64,000 nt of DNA, taken from contig JAJFFT010000004.1 in the NCBI GenBank assembly GCA_021776525.1, forward strand, positions 594,499-658,498. Reading direction: 5' to 3'. The first letter of the stretch is position 1. The number at the start of each line of letters is the position of its first letter. Positions 10,857-19,229 of this stretch are shown piece after piece. This stretch comes from Robiginitomaculum sp. (GTDB taxonomy: Bacteria > Pseudomonadota > Alphaproteobacteria > Caulobacterales > Maricaulaceae). Under the pieces are notes generated by a model. That model was not told the origin of the DNA, searched no databases, and saw only the letters and a list, made by a program, of their open reading frames with translations. The translations under genes and the position numbers were made by a program.

Positions 10857-11744
10857 CTAGAATTGACTTTTGGGGCGTCCGGTTTCCACCGGCAGCTTCT
10901 TGTTGCTCCCCCATTCCATCCATGACGCATCGTAAAGGGCAGACTTTTCGTGTCCCATCAGGGCCAGAACAAAAAGCGCGAACGAGGCGTAAATACCGCC
11001 GCCGCAATAGGTGATGACATTGTGTTCAGGCCGAATATTCGAGCCCTTCCACAAGACCTGTAAATCCGCCATGGATTTCAGGCACATGTGTTCGTCCAGA
11101 TTGTCTTCGGCGGGCACATTAAAGGCGCCCGGAATGTGGCCTTTGCGATGACGTGGATAAAGTGCCGCCAGCCCCCGGTAAAACGGTGCGGGCAGGGCAT
11201 CAATGATGCGGGTATCAGGATCGTCCAGCGCCGCCAGAACCTCGTCTTTTTCCACCCTCAGTGCAGGCTTTGGTTTGACTTCGTAATGGGTAGGGGACGG
11301 GGGGGGAGTTATGGTTTCAACGGGGTAGCGGGCACCCCACCAGGCCACCAGCCCGCCATTCAGCATGCGGACATCCTGGTGGCCGTAATAACGCAAGGCC
11401 CACCACAGGCGCGCCGCCCAGACGCCGCCGCGATCATCATAAATCACCACGGTGGTTTGGGGCTCTATGCCGAGCCGCCCCATCAGGGTCGCAAAGGCCT
11501 CAGGCCCAATAATGTGCGTCGGGTTCTCAGGATCAGCCAGATCTTCGTAAAGGTCGACAAAAAGCGCACCCGGAATATGGCCCTTTTCATAGTCTTCGCG
11601 GCCGGGCACTTCGGAAAAAGTGCCATCGGCATTGGCGCGCACATCAAACCGCGCGTCAATAATACGCAGGTCCTTTGCACCGAGGTTTTCGTGCAGCCAG
11701 TCTAAGTTTGCAAGATATTGGGGATTGGGAAACGGCGTGCTCAT
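10857..11744 (-). CDS. Two-domain rhodanese-family sulfurtransferase
   Basis: The 295-residue protein has two rhodanese domains. The N-terminal one is inactive (VVIYDDRGGVWAARLWW in place of the active loop). The C-terminal one has the active-site loop YCGGGIYAS at about 243-251, whose Cys forms the persulfide. The CGGGI-type loop differs from the CGSGVTA of E. coli SseA, so its donor (thiosulfate or 3-mercaptopyruvate) is uncertain. There is no signal peptide, which suggests a cytosolic location. Its ATG at 11744 overlaps the tetR stop by 4 bases, so it is coupled to the regulator. Confidence 0.9.
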   Translation of the reverse strand: MSTPFPNPQYLANLDWLHENLGAKDLRIIDARFDVRANADGTFSEVPGREDYEKGHIPGALFVDLYEDLADPENPTHIIGPEAFATLMGRLGIEPQTTVVIYDDRGGVWAARLWWALRYYGHQDVRMLNGGLVAWWGARYPVETITPPPSPTHYEVKPKPALRVEKDEVLAALDDPDTRIIDALPAPFYRGLAALYPRHRKGHIPGAFNVPAEDNLDEHMCLKSMADLQVLWKGSNIRPEHNVITYCGGGIYASFALFVLALMGHEKSALYDASWMEWGSNKKLPVETGRPKSQF

Positions 11745-12400
11745 GGGGCGGTATTCCTCACGCTGATATAGGCGATAATCATTTCGCTCATGGGGGCGAT
11801 ATAGGCCTTGGGGTCAATATCATCCGGCTGGGTCTGCCATTGCAGGACCAGACCATCATGCAACGCCAACATCAGACGTGCGGCGGTGGCGCTGTCAATA
11901 TCGGGACGGACTTCGCCGCGCTCTTTGGCGGCATCCAAAAAGCCAATAAGCGCCAGCGAACAGTGATCAAAGATCGAGGCCATGGCCTCGCGGCCCCACG
12001 CACTGCGCCCGGCCAGCGCAAAAAATTCGGTCGAAAGCAGGGTACATGACGTGCCATCCTGATGAATGGTCCAGGCCCCTTCGATGATTTGCACAATGGC
12101 ATTGCGCAAAGGCACGTCCGGCCCAAGGCGCGCCGCGGTGGCGGCGGAACGGCGTTGCACATAACCTAGTAAAATTTCGCGGAACAAGGCTTCCTTGCTA
12201 TCAAAATGTACATAAAGCGCGCCTTTGGAAAGACCGGCCTCGGCGGCGATCAGCGACACACTGGCCGCATCAAACCCACAAAGTGCAAAGACTTTTTGTG
12301 CGGCGTCCAACAGGCGGGCGCGGGTTTCCTGTTTTCTGATTTGCGGCAGGGTCCGATGATCCTGGTGCTCGTCCAGAAGGATATTATCAGAAAGGCTCAT
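11741..12400 (-). CDS. TetR/AcrR-family transcriptional regulator
   Basis: The 219-residue protein has an N-terminal TetR helix-turn-helix (about 22-70): RARLLDAAQKVFALCGFDAA, then SVSLIAAEAGLSKGALYVHF and DSKEALF. The C-terminal ligand domain is helical and typical in length. It is first in a likely operon with the sulfurtransferase (4-base overlap) and possibly the AhpD-like gene. An 18-bp palindrome lies 114-131 bases upstream of its start and is a candidate operator for autoregulation. The ligand is unknown. Confidence 0.92.
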   Translation of the reverse strand: MSLSDNILLDEHQDHRTLPQIRKQETRARLLDAAQKVFALCGFDAASVSLIAAEAGLSKGALYVHFDSKEALFREILLGYVQRRSAATAARLGPDVPLRNAIVQIIEGAWTIHQDGTSCTLLSTEFFALAGRSAWGREAMASIFDHCSLALIGFLDAAKERGEVRPDIDSATAARLMLALHDGLVLQWQTQPDDIDPKAYIAPMSEMIIAYISVRNTAP

Positions 12401-12513
12401 TATTTTGTCCTAGTGTGACCGACGCTCTGTAACGGGAAGGCATGGCAATGATGGTGCCGACATGTCTCGCTCATGATTTTTCTAACCTCTTGTCCAAGCA
12501 GATGCTGTAAAAT

Positions 12514-12531
12514 ACTAAACGGTCATTTAGT
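12514..12531. promoter_or_regulatory. Candidate TetR operator, 18-bp imperfect palindrome
   Basis: The sequence ACTAAACGGTCATTTAGT reads the same on both strands except at a few central positions, with outer arms ACTAAA/TTTAGT. A second GGTCATTAAA copy follows at about 12540-12549. It resembles recalled TetR/AcrR operators of the form TAAACG-nn-CGTTTA and is the best palindrome upstream of the tetR gene. Confidence 0.5.
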
Positions 12532-12647
12532 GAACGATTGGTCATTAAAAATGAGTAATCGCGATACCATGGGGAGTCAATGTGGTTTTTGAGGTGCGCT
12601 GGTCAGCGATCATGGTGCCGCAAAAATAATCCCAAGGATTACACCAC

Positions 12648-12790
12648 TAAGGGACAATGAAGGGCTGGTTCGGCCCCTTTTTGTCCCTCGCATTGCCCTT
12701 CAATCGACCAAAAATGCCCCTTATCCGTCCCTTATAAGCCCCTAGGATGAAGCTTTTAGACCCTAATGGCCCCTTGGGTTTGGGGGGGTA
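12648..12790 (-). repeat. Helically phased TAAGGGNC element, copy A
   Basis: On the minus strand this stretch carries eight units matching (T)AAGGGNC or TAGGGNC. Their GNCCC complements start at 12673, 12683, 12695, 12716, 12727, 12738, 12759 and 12769. The steps are 10, 12, 21, 11, 11, 21 and 10 bases, 96 bases in all; the 12695 unit is one base short. The array ends in a hairpin AAGGGC, 7-nt loop, GCCCCTT (12660-12679), extended outward by AGGGACA/TGTCCCT. It starts about 65 bases after the amidase stop, in that gene's direction. It aligns with copy B at 26645-26785, including a shared leading ATGA.TTA.CCCC segment. No gene was seen in it. Confidence 0.7.
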
Positions 12791-12837
12791 ATTCATCCTT
12801 ATCCCCGCCTGTCAGGGCCGTCATAGAATAGGTGATT

Positions 12838-14433
12838 TCAATGACCGTCAGATGGCTGGTGCGGCTGGTTTTCTGGCGTCCCAAACCCGTCGGGGGCTTT
12901 GCGATGATGGGTGGCTTGTTCGTAAGAATAGGCCAGTTTGAACAAGGTGCCTTCGGCATAAGGGCGGGCCACCATTTGCAAACCGGCAGGCAGATTGCCG
13001 TAAGAATACCCCATGGGCACAGTAATGGCGGGCAGGCCGGTGCTGGGCGCAAGACTTTGGGAGTTATCACCCTTATATTCCTCGCGGCCCTTGTCCAGAT
13101 GCGCCGGCGGATTGCTCCAGCTGGGATAAATCAGCGCATCCAGATGGTTCTTGTCCATGGCGTCCAGAACGTCGGCGCGATAACTGGCCCGCAAAGGGTG
13201 GTTCAAATAACGCTGGCAAGGCTCGTCCCAGTCCTCTGGGGCGCGTGTTGCGGGGAAAGGCGCAAAATATTCGAGGCCACCTTTGGCATCCGGTCCATAA
13301 AGGCCATTATCATAAACCCATTGCACATCATCAAAAGGTGCCGCATCGCCCAAGGTCTTGAGATATTGTGCCATGTCATAGCGAAAACTGGGGCAGGTGT
13401 TGCTGTCATTGATATGGTTGGGCATGTTATTGATGGCGAGCGGGTCAACGATTTCTGCACCAGCGGCGATCAGATCACGCAGGGCCTGTTCGAAAATGGC
13501 CATGACCTGCGGGTCGGCGTCTTTGGTGTTAGTGAATTCACGCAACACCCCAAGTCGTACGCCGCGAAGCCCATCCGCATCCAGAAAAGCGGTGTAATCC
13601 AAGGCTTTTTTGTCCTTGCCTTCTTCTGTGACCGGGTCCGCCGGATCGTAGCCGGCAACCACGTTAAAGATGGAGGCAACATCGCGCACGCTGCGCCCCA
13701 TGGGGCCGGCAATATCGCGATCCGCAATTAACGGGATTACCCCATCGCGGCTGGTCAGGCCCATGGTCGAGCGAATGCCCACCAATGCCAGATGTGACGA
13801 TGGTCCGCGAATGGAATTACCAGTGTCAGAGCCCAACCCGGCAATGGCAAAGCTGGCCGCTACCGCCGAGGCCGTGCCGCCGGACGATCCAGCCGGGGCG
13901 CGGCCAAGATTATAGGCGTTGGCTGTGGTGCCAAAGGAGGACGAGACGGTTTCGCGCGGGCTAAATGCCCATTCGGCCATATTGGTTTTGGCGACGATAA
14001 TCGCATCGGCATTGCGCAGGCGGCGCACCATAAAGGCATCATCGGGCGGAATGCTGTTTTTAAGGGCAATGGACCCGCCGGTTGTTGGAAAGTCGTGAGT
14101 GTCAAAATTGTCTTTGACGACCATCGGCACACAATAAAGCGGGTTGAGCAGCGCCCCGCCTTTCAACTCAATATCAAAGGCACGGGCGCGTTCAACGGCT
14201 TTGTCATTGACCATGATGATGGCGTTCAGGCCGCGGGGTTGGTCATAGGCGGCAATACGATCCAACTCGTCTTTAATGACCGCTTCGCATGTGGTGCGGC
14301 CTTCCTCGATGGCGCGGTGCAGATCATCAATACTGGCCTCAACCACTGAAAACGGCTCCGGTGAGACGGGCGGTGTTTTAGGCGCACAGGCCACAAAAAG
14401 GGCAAAGACGGATAAAGACAATAAAGCGCGCAT
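12838..14433 (-). CDS. Amidase-signature family lipoprotein
   Basis: The 531-residue protein begins with a signal peptide ending in a lipobox-like FVAC (Cys at 16), so it is probably a periplasmic lipoprotein. The amidase signature follows: the catalytic Lys in MVVKDNFDTHD, the Ser-rich core AGSSGGTASAVAAS, and the nucleophile region GSDTGNSIRGPSSH. Together these supply the Ser-cisSer-Lys triad. It resembles exported amidases annotated as glutamyl-tRNA amidotransferase A-like, but an exported enzyme has no tRNA role and its amide substrate is unknown. The frame is open upstream to 14790, across the start of the divergent DUF4910 gene. The ATG at 14433 is chosen because it opens the signal peptide. 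Confidence 0.87.
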   Translation of the reverse strand: MRALLSLSVFALFVACAPKTPPVSPEPFSVVEASIDDLHRAIEEGRTTCEAVIKDELDRIAAYDQPRGLNAIIMVNDKAVERARAFDIELKGGALLNPLYCVPMVVKDNFDTHDFPTTGGSIALKNSIPPDDAFMVRRLRNADAIIVAKTNMAEWAFSPRETVSSSFGTTANAYNLGRAPAGSSGGTASAVAASFAIAGLGSDTGNSIRGPSSHLALVGIRSTMGLTSRDGVIPLIADRDIAGPMGRSVRDVASIFNVVAGYDPADPVTEEGKDKKALDYTAFLDADGLRGVRLGVLREFTNTKDADPQVMAIFEQALRDLIAAGAEIVDPLAINNMPNHINDSNTCPSFRYDMAQYLKTLGDAAPFDDVQWVYDNGLYGPDAKGGLEYFAPFPATRAPEDWDEPCQRYLNHPLRASYRADVLDAMDKNHLDALIYPSWSNPPAHLDKGREEYKGDNSQSLAPSTGLPAITVPMGYSYGNLPAGLQMVARPYAEGTLFKLAYSYEQATHHRKAPDGFGTPENQPHQPSDGH

Positions 14434-14536
14434 GACATGGTCCTGTATGGTGAGTTTACGCACTGTGCCACAAGAGCACGCCGAGGCAAAACACAAACCA
14501 TTCTGTCTTGGATCAGAATCAGGGCAATGTGCGCCT

Positions 14537-15835
14537 ATGTTGGATAGAAAAACCATGCAGGCGGGCGAAGACATGCACGCTTTGGCGACCCGGCTTTTCC
14601 CCATTTGCCGCAGCCTGACCGGTGATGGCGTGCGTGAGACTTTATCTGTTCTACAAGAGCATTTGCCAGACTTAGCCGTCCATGAAGTGCCCAGCGGCAC
14701 CGCCTGTTTTGACTGGACCATCCCGCCGGAATGGAACATTCGCGACGCTTGGGTTGAAGACCCGGATGGCGTGCGCATTATTGATTTCAAAGATCATAAT
14801 CTGCACGTGGTCGGGTATTCCACACCCATTGATACGCAAATGGAGCTGGAGGACTTGCAGGCGCATTTGCATTCTCTGCCCGAAGCCCCTGACGCTATTC
14901 CCTATATCACCTCCTATTATCAGGAACGCTGGGGTTTTTGCCTGACGGATCGGCAACGCAAAACACTGAGACCGGGCATGTACCGGGTCAAGATTGATGC
15001 GGACCTGAACCCCAAAGGCAACCTGACCTTTGGGGAGCTAGTCATACCGGGCAGCAGCAAGGAAGAGGTTTTTCTCTCGACCTACATTTGCCACCCCAGT
15101 ATGGCCAATAATGAGCTGTCCGGTCCCATGGTGGCCACATGGTTGGCCAAATGGGTGACCGAAGCGCCCCGGCATTATAGCTATCGCATTGTGTTTATTC
15201 CAGAAACCATCGGCTCAATCTGTTACCTGTCGCGCCATCTGGTGCATCTCAAAGCCTATGTACGGGCCGGGTTTAACCTGACCTGTATCGGCGACGAACG
15301 GGCCTTTTCCTTCTTACCCAGCCGGGCCGGCGATACATTGTCGGATCGCGCCGCTGCCCATGTCCTGGGATATTTAGCGCCAGATTATCTGCGTTATGAC
15401 TGGCTCTGCCGGGGCAGTGATGAACGCCAATATTGTGCCCCCGGTATAGACCTGCCGATCGCCAGCATCATGCGCTCGAAATATCATGAATACCCGGAAT
15501 ATCACAGCTCGCTGGATGATCTGAACTTTGTGACCCCAACCGGTCTGGCGGGCGGATTTTTGGCGGTGCGCCGGGCGCTGGAGGTGATCGAGGCCAACAA
15601 AACATGGCGCGCCACAACCCTGTGCGAGCCACAAATGGGCCGCCGCGGGTTGTATTCTACTTTGGGAACCCGCGATCCTGAAATCGCCACGCGGCTGCGT
15701 ATGCACATTTTGTCGTATGCGGACGGGAATCATGATCTTCTAGGCTTGGCGGAAAAGCTGCGCACCCCGGCCTGGGAGCTGGTGCCTTTTATCGAGGAAC
15801 TGGCGGCGCATGGATTAGTGGAGAATGTTGGATGA
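14537..15835 (+). CDS. DUF4910 domain protein (M28-like aminopeptidase fold)
   Basis: The 432-residue product has the features of DUF4910 proteins: an N-terminal LFPICRSLTGDGVRETL segment, a DUF2172-type region with the pattern PPEWNIRDAWVEDP, then an M28-like region with STYICHPSMANNELSGP and PETIGSICYLSRH. A winged-helix-like C-terminus is expected. These proteins are often found in flagellin- or surface-glycan modification clusters, and their reaction is not established. Here the only partner is the methyltransferase, whose ATG overlaps this stop by 4 bases. The start at 14537 removes an open but poorly supported upstream extension to 14276 that would overlap the amidase. An alternative start is the ATG at 14555. 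Confidence 0.8.
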   Translation: MLDRKTMQAGEDMHALATRLFPICRSLTGDGVRETLSVLQEHLPDLAVHEVPSGTACFDWTIPPEWNIRDAWVEDPDGVRIIDFKDHNLHVVGYSTPIDTQMELEDLQAHLHSLPEAPDAIPYITSYYQERWGFCLTDRQRKTLRPGMYRVKIDADLNPKGNLTFGELVIPGSSKEEVFLSTYICHPSMANNELSGPMVATWLAKWVTEAPRHYSYRIVFIPETIGSICYLSRHLVHLKAYVRAGFNLTCIGDERAFSFLPSRAGDTLSDRAAAHVLGYLAPDYLRYDWLCRGSDERQYCAPGIDLPIASIMRSKYHEYPEYHSSLDDLNFVTPTGLAGGFLAVRRALEVIEANKTWRATTLCEPQMGRRGLYSTLGTRDPEIATRLRMHILSYADGNHDLLGLAEKLRTPAWELVPFIEELAAHGLVENVG

Positions 15836-16734
15836 GTGACCAGAAAACCGTGGCGGTGGCTGACCATTATAATGCGGTGGTTGAGGATTATCATCTCAAT
15901 TATGACGACGAGGCTCATAAAACCTTGCCGCATTATCCGGCCAACTATTTTCGCCTGCAGATTCTCAAAAAAGAAGTGGCGGCCCTTGGCGCAAAATCCA
16001 TTTACGAGGCAGGGATGGGCGAGGGCACACCCTTGGCGCATATGGCAGAGATGGGGTTGCGGGTCGCGGGCAGCGATATCGCCGACAATATGGTGGCCGC
16101 GGCCAAGGCCAATTTCACCCGCCGGGGGCTGAACCCCGATGTGATTCAGATTGGCAATATTGATAAACCAGAGAGCTTTGCCAACCAAATGGAGGGCGGT
16201 CTGTTTGACGCCATGATGGCGTCCGGCGTGTTGCCACATGTGGCCAATGACGAACAGGCCATGCGCAATATGGGGGCAATTGTACGACCCGGCGGCACGG
16301 TGTTTATCGAGTTTCGTAACAAGATGTTTTCACTGTTTACCATGAACCGTTTTACTAAGGAATTCATTCTTGATGACTTGCTTGACGGCGTCCCGGCGCC
16401 GTTGCGCGATGCAACAGCCAGCGAGCTGGATGCCCGTCTGGCCACCGACATGCCGCCGGCTCGCACCACCAATATTGATGGCGCCGGGCCAGGGTATGAC
16501 CTGATCCAGGCCAATTACCACAACCCGCTAGAATTGCTGGAACAGTTTAAAAAACTTGGCTTTTCAGACATGAAAATTCACTGGTACCATTTCCACCCGG
16601 CACCGCCCATGCTGGAAAGTGCCATTGGCCCGGCCTTTCGCGAAGCGGCCATGGCCATGGAATATGACCAGAGCTGGCGCGGCATGTTTTTGTGCTCCGC
16701 CGGTGTCGTGCAGGCGGTAAGGGGCGAAGCTTAA
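15832..16734 (+). CDS. Class I SAM-dependent methyltransferase
   Basis: The 300-residue protein has a class I methyltransferase core. Motif I is SIYEAGMGEGT at 56-66, the acidic loop is VAGSDIADNM at 78-87 (Asp 82), and a later LPHVANDEQAMRNMGAIVRPGG stretch corresponds to motifs II and III. The acceptor substrate is unknown. It is translationally coupled to the DUF4910 gene (ATGA overlap), which suggests modification of the same sugar or small molecule. Its 3' end overlaps the convergent CoA-transferase gene by 4 bases. Confidence 0.88.
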   Translation: MSDQKTVAVADHYNAVVEDYHLNYDDEAHKTLPHYPANYFRLQILKKEVAALGAKSIYEAGMGEGTPLAHMAEMGLRVAGSDIADNMVAAAKANFTRRGLNPDVIQIGNIDKPESFANQMEGGLFDAMMASGVLPHVANDEQAMRNMGAIVRPGGTVFIEFRNKMFSLFTMNRFTKEFILDDLLDGVPAPLRDATASELDARLATDMPPARTTNIDGAGPGYDLIQANYHNPLELLEQFKKLGFSDMKIHWYHFHPAPPMLESAIGPAFREAAMAMEYDQSWRGMFLCSAGVVQAVRGEA

Positions 16735-17843
16735 ACCTCGACGTCCCAGTCCTTTAAAATGGCATCCCGGTCGGCACCGGGCGTGGCTGGTGGCCCGGCG
16801 ATGGCCCCCGGTGTTTTGGAAAAACGTGGCGCTGGCGCAGGTTGTAAAACACCGTCGATCTCCACCAGATTTTGCCGCGCTTTGTTATGGGGGTGCTCGG
16901 CTGCTTCAACCATGTCCATCACACCGGCGGCACAGGCATCGCTGCCTTCCAAGAGGGTCTGCCAGTGGGCGCGGGGCTGCGCGGCAAAAATGCTTGCCAG
17001 TTTGGTTCGCAAATCTGGCCAGCGTTTGGCGTCAAAGGGATTATCCCATTCACTGTCGGTCAAGTTCAGCTTGTCGCGCAACAGCGCGTAAAACTGTGGT
17101 TCAATGGCACCAATGGTAAAAAATTTGCCGTCGGAACAGGCATAGGTGCCATAAAAGAACGCTCCACCGTCCAACAAATTGGCTTGTCGCTGGTCTGCAT
17201 TCCACATGCCGTTCTGGCGTAACCAGTGTATCGGGGCCATCAGGCTCATCACACCATCAACAATGGCGCAATCGACCACCTGGCCGACGCCGGTTTTTTG
17301 TGCATGGGTTAACGCTGCCATGACCCCAAAGGCCAGATAAAGCGCCCCGCCGCCATAATCACCCACAAGGTTCAGGGGCGGCGCCGGGGGCTGGCCTGCC
17401 GTGCCCATGGCGTGCAGCGCGCCAGTAATGGCGATATAGTTCAAATCGTGCCCGGCTGTGTGCGCCAGGGGGCCATCCTGACCCCAGCCGGTCATGCGCC
17501 CATACACCAATGCGGGGTTGTCTTTCAGCAAGGCATCCGGGCTAAGGTTCAGCTTTTCCATTATGCCAGGGCGGAACCCTTCGAGCAGGGCATCAGATTG
17601 CGCCGCCAGAGCGCGCGCGGTTTTTTGGCCATCAGAGGATTTCAGATCCAGCGTGATTGAGCGTTTACCGCGCGATTGAATATCGGCTTTGCCGCCATCC
17701 GCCGTTTCGGGCCGGTCAATGCGCACCACATCGGCCCCCAGGTCACTGAACAGCATGGCACAAAATGGCACTGGACCCAGTCCTGCAAACTCCAGAATTT
17801 TCATGCCGGTGAGTGGACCAGACGGCTGTGTGCGATTTTCCAT
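16731..17843 (-). CDS. CaiB/BaiF family III CoA protein, alpha-methylacyl-CoA racemase-like
   Basis: The 370-residue protein matches the family III CoA-transferase fold: GMKILEFAGLGPVPFCAMLFSDLGADVVRI at the N-terminus, GKRSITLDLK, and MTGWGQDGPLAHTAGHDLNYIAITGAL near 116-142. The GHDLNY segment resembles the His/Asp region of alpha-methylacyl-CoA racemases, which interconvert 2R and 2S branched acyl-CoAs before beta-oxidation. Family III transferases use an Asp at a related position, so a transferase role is the alternative. It is divergent from the PopA-like gene across 75 bases. Confidence 0.85.
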   Translation of the reverse strand: MENRTQPSGPLTGMKILEFAGLGPVPFCAMLFSDLGADVVRIDRPETADGGKADIQSRGKRSITLDLKSSDGQKTARALAAQSDALLEGFRPGIMEKLNLSPDALLKDNPALVYGRMTGWGQDGPLAHTAGHDLNYIAITGALHAMGTAGQPPAPPLNLVGDYGGGALYLAFGVMAALTHAQKTGVGQVVDCAIVDGVMSLMAPIHWLRQNGMWNADQRQANLLDGGAFFYGTYACSDGKFFTIGAIEPQFYALLRDKLNLTDSEWDNPFDAKRWPDLRTKLASIFAAQPRAHWQTLLEGSDACAAGVMDMVEAAEHPHNKARQNLVEIDGVLQPAPAPRFSKTPGAIAGPPATPGADRDAILKDWDVEV

Positions 17844-17918
17844 GCTCTCTCCCTTATTCTGGTGCGTTTATGCCGGTATGGTCATACTTCGAATCGTTGG
17901 GGGAGTGAAACCACAAAG

Positions 17919-19229
17919 ATGGATTTTACGGCACGGATTCTCATTGTTACCCGTGGTGACGGGGTTGTCGACGAAGCTGCGACCCGGTTGAACCGCGCAG
18001 GTTTGAACACAATTGCGGCTAAAACGGATGAAGAAGCCGAAGTTGCGGCTGCTGATTTCACCGTTGAAGGGGTCATCATCGATGCACAGGGTCGTGACTT
18101 TGCGGAAGCTGTGGCTCTGACACGGCGTCTGAAAGGCGCCGCCGGGGTGCGCCCGCTCCCGGTTCTGGCCGTGGCTGATTTGAATGAAGACGCGCCGGGC
18201 GAAGAGCTGTTTGCCAGCCTGTTGCGCCCTCCCGTGCATCCGGCGCAATTGGTGGCCCGTTTGCAGGCTGCTTTGCGTGTCTCACTGATGGAAGAAGAGG
18301 CGGTCCTGCGTCGCAAAACCGTTGTGGCAATGGGTGAAGCAGAGACAGATGAGGGGGGCAACGGCACAGCCGCTGAACCTCTGTCTATCTTGTTTGTGGG
18401 TGCCGCTGCGCCGCAATTTATCGCACTGAAAAACGCCTTGGAAAAAACCGGTGCCGAAGTCACAGCGGCGATGACATCGTTTACAGCCTTTGATTACCTG
18501 CATGACCGCAGCTTTGATGCCATTGTCCTGAATGCCCTTGGGGAAAATGAGCCGGCCTTTACCATTGTTGCCGCCATGCGGCGCAATACGCGGCTGTTTC
18601 ATGTTCCGGCGGTGTTGTTGGTCAATTCCGAAACGTTTACCGACATCGACGAAGCCTTTGCGCGCGGGGCCAGTGATCTTTTGGATTCGCATGTGGATGA
18701 GGCCGATGCCCGCCAGCGCATTTTGGGTTTGGCCCGCGAGCGCCAGCGCCATGAACTGACCAAGGCTCAATTTGAGGGTGTGCGCACGCCAGCTGTGGTC
18801 GACAAGGAGTCCGGGCTTTTCAATCCGTCCTTTTTTGCCCGCCATCTGGGCCGGATGACCCGCCGCGCCAAAGAGATCAACCGTCCACTTTCTTTGGCAG
18901 TTATACGGGCTGTGGCGCCGCCAAATATCGACAAGTTATATCGCGAATCGGCACAAAGACAGCTCGGCGGCATGTTGCGTCATCTGGTTCGTGCCGAAGA
19001 TATGGCTTCGCGGCTTGGTGCCGGTGCTTTTGCGATTGTTATGCCGGGAACGGCCAAAGCCGCTTCGCAGATCGCGGCAACGCGCATTGAAAGCGTGGTT
19101 GATTGTACCGCCTTTGAAAGCGGTAATGAGGACCGGCCATTTCAGTTGGAACTGGAAACCCGTGTGGTCGAATTGCGCGCTCGCGAAGACGGAAAAGACT
19201 TTCTTCAACGGGCTTTGAACAAGGGCTGA
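17919..19229 (+). CDS. PopA-like REC-REC-degenerate GGDEF protein, probable c-di-GMP effector
   Basis: The 436-residue protein has the PleD layout. The first receiver has Asp 55 at the phosphoacceptor place but an incomplete acidic pocket. The second receiver has Asn in VLNALG where the Asp should be. In the C-terminal GGDEF fold, the active-site motif is replaced by RLGAGAF near 364-370, so cyclase activity is unlikely. The inhibitory-site motif RxxD is kept as RAED at 358-361, which suggests it binds c-di-GMP. That combination is what is known of Caulobacter PopA, which directs CtrA to ClpXP. The frame is open upstream to 17676, but ATG 17919 fits the domain start. divK and pleD lie just beyond dinB. 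Confidence 0.78.
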   Translation: MDFTARILIVTRGDGVVDEAATRLNRAGLNTIAAKTDEEAEVAAADFTVEGVIIDAQGRDFAEAVALTRRLKGAAGVRPLPVLAVADLNEDAPGEELFASLLRPPVHPAQLVARLQAALRVSLMEEEAVLRRKTVVAMGEAETDEGGNGTAAEPLSILFVGAAAPQFIALKNALEKTGAEVTAAMTSFTAFDYLHDRSFDAIVLNALGENEPAFTIVAAMRRNTRLFHVPAVLLVNSETFTDIDEAFARGASDLLDSHVDEADARQRILGLARERQRHELTKAQFEGVRTPAVVDKESGLFNPSFFARHLGRMTRRAKEINRPLSLAVIRAVAPPNIDKLYRESAQRQLGGMLRHLVRAEDMASRLGAGAFAIVMPGTAKAASQIAATRIESVVDCTAFESGNEDRPFQLELETRVVELRAREDGKDFLQRALNKG

